In this document: piece after piece, positions 35,109 through 43,882 of the stretch
How positions within the stretch are numbered: position 1 is the first letter of the stretch
Layout of the letters: every line of letters begins with the position of its first letter
Source: Nitrospira sp.
GTDB lineage: Bacteria > Nitrospirota > Nitrospiria > Nitrospirales > Nitrospiraceae
DNA length: 64,000 nt
NCBI GenBank assembly: GCA_018242725.1
Contig: JAFEBI010000001.1
Span: forward strand, 253,008 to 317,007
Direction of reading: 5' to 3'
Position numbers and translations under genes: made by a program
The notes under the pieces: model-generated
Told to the model about the DNA's origin: nothing
Seen by the model: the letters and a program-made list of their open reading frames with translations, nothing else
Databases searched by the model: none

Positions 35109-36353
35109 CTATTTTTGTGTGAGTAAATATTTTTCAATCGCTAGGCGAGCGATCTGCTTTCCCATCTCTGTTCCAATCCTGCCAGAGTTTCGATAATGAA
35201 CACCATCATAGATGCGCGCGTCCGCAACTTCCTGCATAAAATCATCCACACGCGTCCAGCTGCGCGTGATGTCACCCGCTGCATGACTGCTCGTGGTGAG
35301 GACCGGCATTGGATTATTGCCGATCTCAGCCTTTAACACCGTCCCCACGGCACCGGCCGTGATGCAGTGCGCACAGGGATATTCCGGATGCATGGGTGTC
35401 TCAATGAACGGCACCCAGGACTCAGCCCGTTCAGTCGCATCATTCCCATCGATGTCACCGTTACGAATGGCGGTGAGTGGTCGCCAGAATCCGTAGTGAT
35501 ATTTCGCATCAAACACCGCAATCAAGCCATCATCCGACGCTTGTGTGACCGCGGCAAACAGACGCGCATTCCGAGTTATGTCTCGCCCTGGGGCATTCGC
35601 GACCGATCTCACGATGCCATGATAGATCGGCGGCATGACTTCCTCCCAGAACCGGGCAATTTCCGTCTGTTCCGCGGTTCGCCGTTGGCTCTGCTTTCCA
35701 CCCAGCGCTTTCACTTCATTGTAGTCACGCACCCAAACTTCGCTGCCCAAGTCCGGAGGTGGCCCAGGACGAAATTGTGACGGGCTTGTCATCAACCAGG
35801 GTGTGCGATACCTCCACTGTGGGGCCTCCGGTATTACCGTGGGCACATAGGTCCCTGCTCTCGTATGTGGACGATAGGATTCCCCTGCATCCGCTCCGTC
35901 ATTCGCACGCCGCGCGAGAACGCTCGCGACCGCTTTTTCAGCAACGGCGATGCCCTTGGATTTAGCCGGCCCATCGGCAATTGCTGTTAGGGCGGTCTGA
36001 TAGGCGTGATCGATGATTGTTTGTTGAGATGGAACAAGCTTCACCAACATGGCACGATTCACCGCCGCGACCGCCGCTTCCACTGAAGCCCCAGGAGTCG
36101 CCTCTAGTTTCACATCGCCAGCCAGATACCGTTGTGTGATGGCATTCACGGCTTCATAGACCGAGGCTTGAACCATCGCGAACACCCGCTCCGCAGGCAA
36201 CGGCCCTATTCCCGCTTTCACCACGATTCCACCAGCCTTTTCGTTCCATTCAGTGACGGCATCCGCTCTGGCATCAGACGGTGCCGATGCCGTGAGGAGG
36301 AATGCGATCAGGCTGATTCGCAACATCTGGGAACAGGCGATCGTCATTTGCAT
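35109..36353 (-). CDS. Exported vanadium-haloperoxidase/PAP2-like protein
   Basis: ATG 36353 (414 aa) has a GGGGGAAGG ribosome site; the frame continues upstream but without one. A signal peptide covers residues 1-30 (cleavage near DARADA). The C-terminal half carries the PAP2/haloperoxidase signatures: K-Y-H-Y-G-F-W-R-P (motif I), HPEYPCAHC at 322-330 (motif II) and YDGVHYRNSG (382 onward, motif III with H386 and R388). In vanadium haloperoxidases motif II reads P-S-A-H-S; here cysteines C327 and C330 stand in place of both serines. It probably sits in the periplasm as a phosphatase or haloperoxidase, but which is not clear from sequence. Confidence 0.85.
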   Translation of the reverse strand: MQMTIACSQMLRISLIAFLLTASAPSDARADAVTEWNEKAGGIVVKAGIGPLPAERVFAMVQASVYEAVNAITQRYLAGDVKLEATPGASVEAAVAAVNRAMLVKLVPSQQTIIDHAYQTALTAIADGPAKSKGIAVAEKAVASVLARRANDGADAGESYRPHTRAGTYVPTVIPEAPQWRYRTPWLMTSPSQFRPGPPPDLGSEVWVRDYNEVKALGGKQSQRRTAEQTEIARFWEEVMPPIYHGIVRSVANAPGRDITRNARLFAAVTQASDDGLIAVFDAKYHYGFWRPLTAIRNGDIDGNDATERAESWVPFIETPMHPEYPCAHCITAGAVGTVLKAEIGNNPMPVLTTSSHAAGDITRSWTRVDDFMQEVADARIYDGVHYRNSGRIGTEMGKQIARLAIEKYLLTQK

Positions 36354-37145
36354 GGTCCTTCCCCCTGAATGATGGCTTGTTCTCTCATCGAGCCTGTGCG
36401 TGATCACTCCGCACCGCAGCAATCGAGCAACTATCGTGCTTAGGCCTCCGAAAGTAACCGATTACCGAATTCAATACATCCTCCGTTCTTGGTAATGCCC
36501 GGGTTCACTGATTGAAAACGTGGGGGAGAATATCCTCACAGTCGTCTATCTCGCTGGACAATAGAGACAAGCGCCAAGGAGCCCACAGCGGCAAGACAGC
36601 AGCCCGGCCATTGCACCACCCACTCACACGACACAGTCGTTGCATCTCGCACGTTAAGACGCTGGCTTCACGTTATCTTGAGGTTATGGCACTCTTCGCC
36701 GGCATCGCAATACGCGAACCAGGGCTTGATGGAAGTCACCCGGCTGAACGCCTCCCTGCTGTTACAGTACTTAACGACGAGAAACAAGCGTAAGAATTGT
36801 CGCGAATGAATCTAGAAGGGGAGCGAGCCTGAGCGGGTATCACACGACAGCAGCATGCGAATTCTCGGATCAACTTATTCGTTTACTTGCACCACCTCGT
36901 CTGAGAAGGGATAGAACACCCTTCTCAGACTATTGCCTCTCCCTGACATTACTCGCGGAGGTGACGCTGCCCGATCCACGGTCAGAAAGACAGCCTCGTG
37001 TGAGGGCACAGAAGGAGGTGCCATAGGACGACCATAACAGCTCCGCGTCACCTCCGCAGAATGAAGAGAGGCACATTGGTTTTCATCAGCGGCTTGTCGA
37101 TGCATACAGTGCACATATGATTCTGCAGGCTGATGCTGCGCCTGT
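36354..37145. other. Long intergenic stretch with one strong hairpin
   Basis: No gene is supported in these nearly 800 bases; the open frames there lack ribosome sites and protein-like composition. The only clear structure is the inverted repeat at 36899-36930. Confidence 0.4.
36899..36930 (-). terminator. Perfect 12-bp stem hairpin (terminator-like)
   Basis: GTCTGAGAAGGG pairs perfectly with CCCTTCTCAGAC around an 8-base loop. It lies about 215 bases downstream of the minus-strand gene ending at 37146, but lacks a following T-run, so it could also be a processing or stability element. Confidence 0.5.
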
Positions 37146-37775
37146 CTATTGAGACACCTTCAATCCAGCTTGTTTCATCGCATAGGATAACGCGCCGGTG
37201 GCTGGGGAATCGGAATCACCCTTCCCGTACGCTCCGACCAGCAACGCTGTGGCATACGCGGCATGTTCGTGTGTCTGTTTGATACCGGCTCCATGAACCG
37301 ACTCACGAGCGTGTCCCTCCACCATAGAGGCATGCAGAATCGCATAGTCCACGGCTTCCTGGGCCGTTGCCGGCGCATTGCTGGCTTTCAAAGCCTCCTG
37401 GGCTTCTTTCATGTAGAGCAGTGCACCGTGCCCATCCCCAGGGTTGCCGATCTTTTCGCTGAAATGCGGTCGGAGCTTTTCAGAATACTCGGATGAGTCA
37501 ATATACTCGGGCGAATTTTTCCCTCCGAGAATATTGAGCACCCGTTGCATATGAACCCGAACCGCTCCGCTGCTTCTTCGAGGCGATTCAAAGGCTTTTT
37601 CGGCTTGGTCTATGGCCAGTTTCAGTTGGTCATGTGCTTTTTGTAAACTCGCCTTTGCCTTTTCGTTGACACCTTCCGCCGACGCCACAGCAGGACTCAT
37701 AACCCACCCAAGCGCCAGTATCCCTAACGTCCCCACCATCATTCTCAGCTTTCCTTGTCCAGCCAATTTGATCAT
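37146..37775 (-). CDS. Exported helical protein of unknown function
   Basis: The 209-aa product begins at ATG 37775 with a GAAGGAGG box. A signal peptide spans about 1-32 (cleavage near VASAEG). The mature chain is mostly amphipathic helix, with several histidines (HFSEKIGNPGDGHGALLY, MVEGHARESVHGAGIKQTHEHAAY) that could bind metal. I recognise no family. The first part (AKASLQKAHDQLKLAIDQAEKA) has the periodicity of small periplasmic helical bundles. It is monocistronic as far as the sequence shows. Confidence 0.75.
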   Translation of the reverse strand: MIKLAGQGKLRMMVGTLGILALGWVMSPAVASAEGVNEKAKASLQKAHDQLKLAIDQAEKAFESPRRSSGAVRVHMQRVLNILGGKNSPEYIDSSEYSEKLRPHFSEKIGNPGDGHGALLYMKEAQEALKASNAPATAQEAVDYAILHASMVEGHARESVHGAGIKQTHEHAAYATALLVGAYGKGDSDSPATGALSYAMKQAGLKVSQ

Positions 37776-38052
37776 CGCACTGCCTCCTTCTACCTGCCTT
37801 TAGGCCATCAGATACGTTAGGCTTGCAGGATTTTTCCGGACTATATATGCCCCATATGCCTCAAACTACTCCTCACCATCTGTGTCACTCCATAGCATGA
37901 CTGCTTTCAGAACCGACACCTCTGAGCCGTCACGCTAAGTAGATCATTTCACCTAGGTGATCAGACGAGAGTCGCTAACTACCTACCCATTGAGCTGTGC
38001 ACAATTTGCCGCCAGCGATTTCGCAGCCCGGTGAAGACTCCCGGCATCTGAG

Positions 38053-38130
38053 TTACTCCGCACCAAATGTTCTGTACATGACCCCGAACAAGAAGCTGAC
38101 TGTGAGCACTGCCAAAATGATCAATGTCAT
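38053..38130 (-). CDS. 25-aa single-pass membrane microprotein
   Basis: ATG 38130 is preceded by an almost perfect AAAAGGAGGTC ribosome site. The product is MTLIILAVLTVSFLFGVMY and five more residues (RTFGA...E, ending TAA at 38053-38055), essentially one transmembrane helix with a short polar tail. Proteins of this type serve as subunits of oxidase or transport complexes (such as CydX, KdpF) or as regulators. It has no such partner here; another small membrane protein is encoded 118 bases downstream on the same strand. Confidence 0.65.
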   Translation of the reverse strand: MTLIILAVLTVSFLFGVMYRTFGAE

Positions 38131-38248
38131 GACCGACCTCCTTTTCTTTCTTCTGTTCACACAGACAACATACTGCTGAAGCATGAAGACCCGATGAAAG
38201 ATATCTGAAGAGTTCTTCATCTCACACATATCAAGGTTAACGGCACTG

Positions 38249-38476
38249 TCATACTTTTCCCCAATGCGGTGACAATACGGGAGGACCCGATAGTATTCTG
38301 CCTTTTGCGCTTGACGCAGCTGTATCGAATGTCAGGCGGGTAATTCTCCGCCCTTGCAGTTCGTTAACCTTCTTGGTTTTTCGTCTCGTCATAGCTGTAC
38401 CTGCTATGACTGCCTGGCCCACTCCCATGACGACGTACGGAAAGCAGACCATCGAAATATCCAGCATGTTGTGCAC
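38249..38476 (-). CDS. Small membrane protein (75 aa)
   Basis: GTG 38476 stands 8 bases after AAGGAGGG (an ATG three codons later is the alternative). Residues 4-30 include one hydrophobic helix (SMVCFPYVVMGVGQAVIAGT), followed by a basic segment TRRKTKKVNELQGRRITRL and a Ser/Pro/Gly-rich end. It is not recognised. The upstream microprotein has the same design (strong ribosome site, one helix), so the two could be co-expressed. Confidence 0.55.
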   Translation of the reverse strand: MHNMLDISMVCFPYVVMGVGQAVIAGTAMTRRKTKKVNELQGRRITRLTFDTAASSAKGRILSGPPVLSPHWGKV

Positions 38477-39025
38477 GTGTGATACCCTCCTTTGTTTGTT
38501 AGTGTTGCACAATAAACTATAACTCCCCTTGATGAAGTGACCGTGAACGACGCGTGAAAATCTCTTCATCTCCGCGTTGGAATACACGGATACCCGACCT
38601 TGCAGCTTTAAGGCTTGAAATCGCACGCAATATCGCACAGACAATTTGACGGGTAGCTTCGAGGTCAGAAGCGGGGACCAGGGGCGACCATAAGAAATGT
38701 CCACTTGGGAAACTTCGGACCGGCAATACCCGGCCCAGGTTTAAGAACCGACAGATTGCCCTCCTCAGACCGCGCCCACCGGATGCTCCTCGCATCGGAT
38801 GCGAAGACATGCATCAGGTGCGACAAAATCATGGTGAACTCGCCGACCAATGTGAGAGAGCCGGCCGGCCCGAGCACAAAACGCACCTGTGGAATCGACG
38901 GGCAGCGAAACGAGGAGCACACAACGGAGGTTCAGCAACGGTATAACAGCATGTGTCCACGACTATGGAGATGATGATGCCGGGTTGAATATGTAAACTT
39001 GCTCCCGGATGCCATTACTCTTTAT
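38477..39025. other. Intergenic stretch without supported gene
   Basis: Several frames are open on both strands (for example 38665-38922 minus) but none has a ribosome site, start context or recognisable domain. I list nothing here. Confidence 0.4.
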
Positions 39026-39448
39026 TCAGTAATGCGTGAGCTGATCACGCTTACAACTCTCTTCCGCCAACAATCGCTGACCTACCGTTGCGTCGGCAGG
39101 GATCCTCGCCATACAGACGTCAAGCGAATCACCTTGCGTGCCGGCGGATGCACGGTTGGCGCTTTTGGCCACAGCAATTCCGACCACACCCTGGTGAAGC
39201 TTTTCGTTGTCCTGACAGCTTTGCTCGGCAATCATCCGTGCCCCTTCACTGGAATCACTTGCGATTCGAGCCAGACACGCTTTCAAGAATTCCGACGGCC
39301 CAACCGGTGCCGCCTCCGGAGGAGCCGATGATATCAACGCCCCTGTTGCTGTTGGTTCCACGACGGCCTGCTGCGACGCACAACCTCCCATGATTAACAG
39401 GCAAACAATCCCGCGAAGCAACGTTTCAACCGGCATCTTGCTCTTCAT
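39026..39448 (-). CDS. Lipoprotein with two paired-cysteine modules
   Basis: ATG 39448 follows an AAAGGAGG box (140 aa). A basic start and a lipobox IMGGC (acylated C23) predict a lipoprotein. After a Pro/Ala/Glu linker there are two copies of one motif: F-L-K-A-C58-L-A-R-I-A-x-D ... A-E-Q-S-C78, and S-L-D-V-C112-M-A-R-I-P-x-D ... A-E-E-S-C132. Each copy has cysteines exactly 20 residues apart, so each probably forms a small disulfide-closed helical hairpin. The family is not known to me. No neighbouring gene explains it. Confidence 0.78.
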   Translation of the reverse strand: MKSKMPVETLLRGIVCLLIMGGCASQQAVVEPTATGALISSAPPEAAPVGPSEFLKACLARIASDSSEGARMIAEQSCQDNEKLHQGVVGIAVAKSANRASAGTQGDSLDVCMARIPADATVGQRLLAEESCKRDQLTHY

Positions 39449-39733
39449 TAGCATTCCTCCTTTCATAAGCTACGGCTCTCGATAAGCCCTGTATACCGGA
39501 GTCTCATTCTTGGAGCAAGCGATAATCTGGCCCTATGGTAACACTTATTGTCCTGGGTCCCATTCAAGAGACTTCCTTGCTCCTATGCACAAACCCGAAA
39601 GACCGCATAGGTTGAGAGAGCAGGAAGTCGTCCAGTATGATGAGAGACATCTCTCCCGCAATGAATCTGTCAGAGTAGTAGCGGCACATCACTTGAGACA
39701 CTCAACACGAGGGCGGGTGGAACGGAGCAATCA

Positions 39734-40999
39734 ATGCGGTGGTTGAAGAGAAGCCTGATCGGACTCGCCGTCCTCGGCGGGCTCACGTACCTGTACTATA
39801 CCGAAGTGAAGCCGGTCGTCATCTTCGGTTTGCGGGAGGATTATGCTCACGCGATCCCCCATCAAAAGGTTCCTGAAGGTCTCGTGAGCTTGAAGGCGGA
39901 GGCCTGCGGAAACTGCCATCGCGACATCTACAACGAATGGAAAACCAGCATCCATGCACAGGCCTATATCGATCCCTTCTTCCAGGCCTATTGGACGAAG
40001 GATAAACATATCTGGGTCTGCCTGAACTGTCATACCCCGCTGGAGAACCAACAACCGGCCTTGATCAAGGACATTCCACGCGACCGAGTGGAACGTGCCG
40101 TCCAAGAGCCCAATCCGCATTACGACCAGGAGTATCAACAGGAAGGTGTGACCTGTGCGAGTTGCCACGTGCGAGATGGCGTAATCATGGGGCCGTACGA
40201 AGACGCCAAGGCCCCTCATCCGACAAAATACGATCCGATGTTTCGCACCGCACAACTGTGTGAGCGCTGTCACAGCGTCGTAGGGGGACCGGCACAGTTC
40301 TACAACGGCGGACCTTGCGGTACTTATCCCGAATACGAGGATGGATACTGGAAAAAAGAACGAGGCTTCATCTGTCAAAATTGCCATATGCCGGAAATCG
40401 AGCGACCGGTCGCACTCGGTGGCCCCATTCGCCAAGGCCGTCAACATCTTTGGCGAGGAGGACATGACCCCGCGATGGTCAAACGGGCCATCGACATAAA
40501 GGTTGTGGCTGAGCCGGCCGAACCGAAGCCCGGCGACAAAGTCCGAGTGACGCTAACCCTGATCAATGCGGGAGCGGGGCACAAACTCCCGACGGGGGAT
40601 CCTGATCGTCATTTCACCGTCGAATTTTCAGTGGAAGATCGGAATGGCAAAGTACTGGAACAGCAGTCCGATACGATGGGGCGTTGGATCCTGTGGCAAC
40701 CCGCCATTGTTGAGTTGCATGACAATCGGCTCATGCCGCTGGCCAGCCGAGACTATACGTTTGAGTATCGAATACCGAAGGAAAGCGACGGGCTCAAGTT
40801 ACTCACAAAGGTTCGTTATCACATCCAAACAGACGGGCAGCATCAGATGCTGATCGATAAATACGGCCTTACGGCGAATGACCCGTACAACTTTACCGTC
40901 TATGAACGAACCGCACCGTTGGCCGGCAATCTCGCCGCAACTTTTGCGCAGAGCATGGCTGAAGCGCAGCTTGCCTGTGCAGCCCCAAGTCGCAGCTAA
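39734..40999 (+). CDS. Membrane-anchored pentaheme cytochrome c
   Basis: The 421-aa protein has an uncleaved-looking N-terminal anchor (about 5-22) and five CxxCH haem sites at C58, C96, C141, C176 and C214. All lie in the first 220 residues, in a pattern like the cytochrome c554/c552 multiheme group (CGNCH, CLNCH, CASCH, CERCH, CQNCH). The C-terminal 200 residues form a beta-rich domain (KVRVTLTLINAGAGHKLPTG) found fused to such cytochromes. It likely moves electrons in the periplasm, for example between the quinone pool and a terminal acceptor. A small exported protein follows 41 bases later. The acceptor or donor is unknown. Confidence 0.9.
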   Translation: MRWLKRSLIGLAVLGGLTYLYYTEVKPVVIFGLREDYAHAIPHQKVPEGLVSLKAEACGNCHRDIYNEWKTSIHAQAYIDPFFQAYWTKDKHIWVCLNCHTPLENQQPALIKDIPRDRVERAVQEPNPHYDQEYQQEGVTCASCHVRDGVIMGPYEDAKAPHPTKYDPMFRTAQLCERCHSVVGGPAQFYNGGPCGTYPEYEDGYWKKERGFICQNCHMPEIERPVALGGPIRQGRQHLWRGGHDPAMVKRAIDIKVVAEPAEPKPGDKVRVTLTLINAGAGHKLPTGDPDRHFTVEFSVEDRNGKVLEQQSDTMGRWILWQPAIVELHDNRLMPLASRDYTFEYRIPKESDGLKLLTKVRYHIQTDGQHQMLIDKYGLTANDPYNFTVYERTAPLAGNLAATFAQSMAEAQLACAAPSRS

Positions 41000-41040
41000 C
41001 CGTACACCATCCGGAAACGTCGTTGAGGAGAGGAGGGATT

Positions 41041-41358
41041 ATGAAACGACGCGGTCAATTTCTCACAATTGCCTGTACTGTGACCATGGTCCCCTCGATG
41101 ACACGCGCCTATGTCGACCCTGAAATTACCGGTATTCAAAGAAGATCAGAGGACAAAGTGAATACGGAACAGGCGAGGCTATCAACACAACTCCGTGGCC
41201 CAAGATGGATGCTGTCGGATGACCGTGAGCATACCCCAGCGAGTTTCTTGCGCGTCTCCGTCAAACCTAACATCCAACACCCGCTGGGTACGCAATTGCG
41301 TGAAACAGATTGCTCAATTGGCTACATCCTAAAGCCGAACGAGCAAGCATGTGCATAG
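41041..41358 (+). CDS. Small exported protein, unknown
   Basis: ATG 41041 has a GGAGAGGAGGG box and lies 41 bases after the pentaheme cytochrome, so the two are probably one operon. The 105-aa product has a signal peptide (about 1-22, ending MTRAYV). The mature part is polar, with two cysteines near the end (ETDCSIGYIL and NEQACA) that could form a disulfide. The family is not recognised. An accessory of the cytochrome is the most economical guess. Confidence 0.7.
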   Translation: MKRRGQFLTIACTVTMVPSMTRAYVDPEITGIQRRSEDKVNTEQARLSTQLRGPRWMLSDDREHTPASFLRVSVKPNIQHPLGTQLRETDCSIGYILKPNEQACA

Positions 41359-41473
41359 GCCTACCAACCGTTGATGGGCTTCCCCTGAAATTTAACCGCT
41401 CAATTATCAAGGCATCCGACTCTTTACCTAAAACCGGTTATACTCATGAGGCTACCGAGCCAAATCTTGGAGG

Positions 41474-42196
41474 ATGGAGCAACTGACTATCTCCGGACTG
41501 GTTGCGATGCCGCACCTTGAAACGCACACCATACGTCGCATTGGATGGCTCCGTGCCGCTGTGCTAGGAGCAAATGACGGTATTGTGTCAGCGGCCAGCC
41601 TTGTCTTAGGCGTTGCCGCAGCAGGCGCAAGCTCAACAAGTATTATGACTGCGGGCGTAGCCGGTCTTGTGGCCGGATCCATGGCAATGGCTGCCGGCGA
41701 GTATGTTTCGGTAAGCTCACAGGCCGATACCGAGCGCGCGGATCTAGATCGAGAACGTCAGGAGTTATCGGTAGATCCCGAACAGGAACATAAGGAAATG
41801 ATTGCTATTTACATTGCACGTGGGCTCGATGCAGAACTCGCCTCCAAAGTCGCAACTCAGCTGATGATACATGATGCGCTCGGTGCCCATAGTCGTGATG
41901 AGCTCGGAATATCCGACACCATGACCGCACGACCAGTTCACGCCGCCCTGACATCAGCTGTCACGTTTTCCGTCGGTGCTGCCTTACCTCTCCTGGTCGT
42001 CCTGTTGGTACCCGCCTCTACACTTTTGTGGACTGTTTCCGGGAGTTCACTTCTATTTCTTGCGCTTTTAGGCTCCTTAGCTGCTCGAGTCGGCGGCGCG
42101 TCTGCGATGATTGCCGCCACGCGGGTTGTCGTTTGGGGCGCCTTGGCGATGGTCGTAACCGCTGGGGTTGGAGCTTTGTTTGGGATTCCCGCCTGA
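41474..42196 (+). CDS. VIT1/CCC1-family metal transporter
   Basis: The 240-aa protein has the family core: the opening helix R-R-I-G-W-L-R-A-A-V-L-G-A-N-D-G-I-V-S, a second helix ending in A-G-E-Y-V-S-V-S-S-Q-x-D-T-E, the cytoplasmic helical metal-binding arm rich in Glu (ERADLDRERQELSVDPEQEHKE) and three C-terminal membrane helices. Family members export Fe(II) or Mn(II) from the cytoplasm. ATG 41474 has its GGAGG almost touching it; ATG 41510 lacks one, so the start is uncertain. It is monocistronic, with no iron regulator box visible. Confidence 0.85.
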   Translation: MEQLTISGLVAMPHLETHTIRRIGWLRAAVLGANDGIVSAASLVLGVAAAGASSTSIMTAGVAGLVAGSMAMAAGEYVSVSSQADTERADLDRERQELSVDPEQEHKEMIAIYIARGLDAELASKVATQLMIHDALGAHSRDELGISDTMTARPVHAALTSAVTFSVGAALPLLVVLLVPASTLLWTVSGSSLLFLALLGSLAARVGGASAMIAATRVVVWGALAMVVTAGVGALFGIPA

Positions 42197-42343
42197 TTCT
42201 TGCCATTCCCGATCGCCGAAACATTGGGCTCTATCAATGCCGACCGATGACGACGATATGGTCGATGATCGGGACCATGATATGAGGATAGTCCTTGTTC
42301 TGAAGGAGTTCTCACATCGCTTGTCATCAAGAACAGGAAGCCC

Positions 42344-43360
42344 TCACTCCATGGTCAGCACCACTCGACAGCGGGCCTTTCCGCTCAGCATCCGGTCGTA
42401 GGCGGCCGCTGCCTGTTCCAGCGGGAATGTCTCCACAAGCGGACGGATACCGGTGAGTGCACAAAAATTCAGCGCATCCTCAGAATCCCGAGCCGTGCCT
42501 GAGGGCCACCCCTGAATCGTTCGGCGGGCACCGATCAGTTGAAGCGGGGTCACCGTCATGGGATCAGTCGATGCCCCAAGCACAATGAGCTTGCCGCCGA
42601 CTCCCAAGCCATCGATCATATCCGACATAGCTTTACCGCTCGGTGCCGTTGCCAAAATTACGGCGGCTCCGCCGAGACTCGCCAGTTCCTTCGCCGGATC
42701 AGTCGTTGCGGCATCCACGTAGCGCTCGGCTCCCAACTTCAACGCAAGTGCGGCTTTGTCCTGGCCACGCCCGATAGCCACCGTGTGAAAGCCCATCCTG
42801 CTGGAAAATTGCACTCCCAAATGGCCGAGCCCACCCAACCCCTGAACGGCCACCAGATCGCCCGCCCTGGCTCCGCTGTGACGCAAGCTGTTGAACGTGG
42901 TAATGCCGGCACAGAGAATCGGCGCCGCTTCCGCTGGTGTCAACACATCAGGAATGGCCGCCAGCGCTTCCGTACGCGCAATGAGGTACTCCGCATACCC
43001 ACCATCTTCATGGAAGCCGGTCACGAGAAACTTCTGACATCCAAAAAAATCACCGTGATGACAAGAGGTACAGTGGCCACAATGCCCGCCGTGCCACCCT
43101 ACCCCGACACGCTGGCCTTTTTCCCAGGCAATCACTCCCGCGCCGACTGCATCGATCACCCCCGCCACTTCATGGCCCGTCACGCGTGGATAGTGGAGTC
43201 CAGGCCAATGGCCTTCCTTGACGAACATGTCGCTATGGCAAATCCCACAGGCCTGGACTTTCACACGGACAGTGTTTGCCTTGGGTTCCGGCACTGAACC
43301 ACGGACGATTTTGAACGGACCTCCCGGAGCGGTGATCTGCACGGATGTCATGATTGTCAT
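42344..43360 (-). CDS. Zinc-dependent alcohol dehydrogenase
   Basis: ATG 43360 with AAGGAGG gives 338 aa, the usual length of medium-chain zinc dehydrogenases. Catalytic zinc ligands are C38 and H62/E63 (GHE), with the third ligand cysteine likely in the APILCAG motif. The structural zinc site is C94-x2-C97-x2-C100-x7-C108 (HCGHCTSCHHGDFFGC). The cofactor-binding turn GLGGLGHLG follows. It oxidises primary alcohols or reduces aldehydes with NAD(P)H. The nearest related gene is the aldehyde dehydrogenase at 61.4 kb; a CBS-pair protein and a Usp follow at 43.9-45.5 kb. Confidence 0.92.
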   Translation of the reverse strand: MTIMTSVQITAPGGPFKIVRGSVPEPKANTVRVKVQACGICHSDMFVKEGHWPGLHYPRVTGHEVAGVIDAVGAGVIAWEKGQRVGVGWHGGHCGHCTSCHHGDFFGCQKFLVTGFHEDGGYAEYLIARTEALAAIPDVLTPAEAAPILCAGITTFNSLRHSGARAGDLVAVQGLGGLGHLGVQFSSRMGFHTVAIGRGQDKAALALKLGAERYVDAATTDPAKELASLGGAAVILATAPSGKAMSDMIDGLGVGGKLIVLGASTDPMTVTPLQLIGARRTIQGWPSGTARDSEDALNFCALTGIRPLVETFPLEQAAAAYDRMLSGKARCRVVLTME

Positions 43361-43420
43361 CAAGGCCTCCTTCACTGACTGAATATAAAAGGTCTTGCCA
43401 ACGGCACCAGAGGATGCCCA

Positions 43421-43786
43421 TCACCTCTGACTTTGCGCTGACTCGGTATATTGCCAAAAATATGAGCTCTTGGTCCATTTGGCAATGGCGATCACTCGGT
43501 CATCCTCGACTTCACCTCCAAGTACCCATGCGAAGAATCGCTTCGCATCATTCAGCTCCGGATCTCTTGGAATCCCGTACTACTCCCTCTGCGTCAGAGC
43601 GTCATAGAGACCGATGCAACCGTGGGACGTGGGATAGTTCGGCAAGTCCCGTCCGTGAATCCAACATGACACCTCTTGGCAATTGAGATGAAACCTGAGC
43701 GTGTAGCTCATTGGATAGGGACGGCCTGTTCCTTCAACAGTAGGGCGACACGATTGATGGGCGCGGTGAGGGGCGATGTGCGACAT
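43421..43786 (-). pseudogene. L,D-transpeptidase (YkuD-type) remnant
   Basis: Minus-strand reading gives YPMSYTLRFHLNCQEVSCWIHG, then NYPTSHGCIGLYDALTQRE, a TAG stop (43580-43582), then in the same frame YGIPRDPELNDAKRFFAWVL to the stop at 43421. The S-H-G-C active-site cysteine is present, but the usual Arg after it is Gly and the nonsense codon splits the gene. The N-terminal signal and binding domain are gone. The enzyme family cross-links peptidoglycan. Confidence 0.8.
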
Positions 43787-43882
43787 GCATCGTGTGACCG
43801 TATCCTACATCAACTGTCCAACCGTCACGGTCTCTTTGGATGAGTCACTTTCATGAAGAACTTGCTTTGTCTTGTAAGATCC

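Noticed and set aside
36512-36793. 93-codon plus-strand frame in the long gap
   Set aside because: No ribosome site, odd composition and no domain.
38665-38974. Open frames on both strands in 38477-39025
   Set aside because: Neither has a ribosome site or recognisable motif, and they overlap each other.
43695-43770. tRNA-like words (GTAGCTCATTGGATAGG)
   Set aside because: No acceptor stem or T-arm can be formed, and the segment reads as part of the L,D-transpeptidase pseudogene on the other strand.
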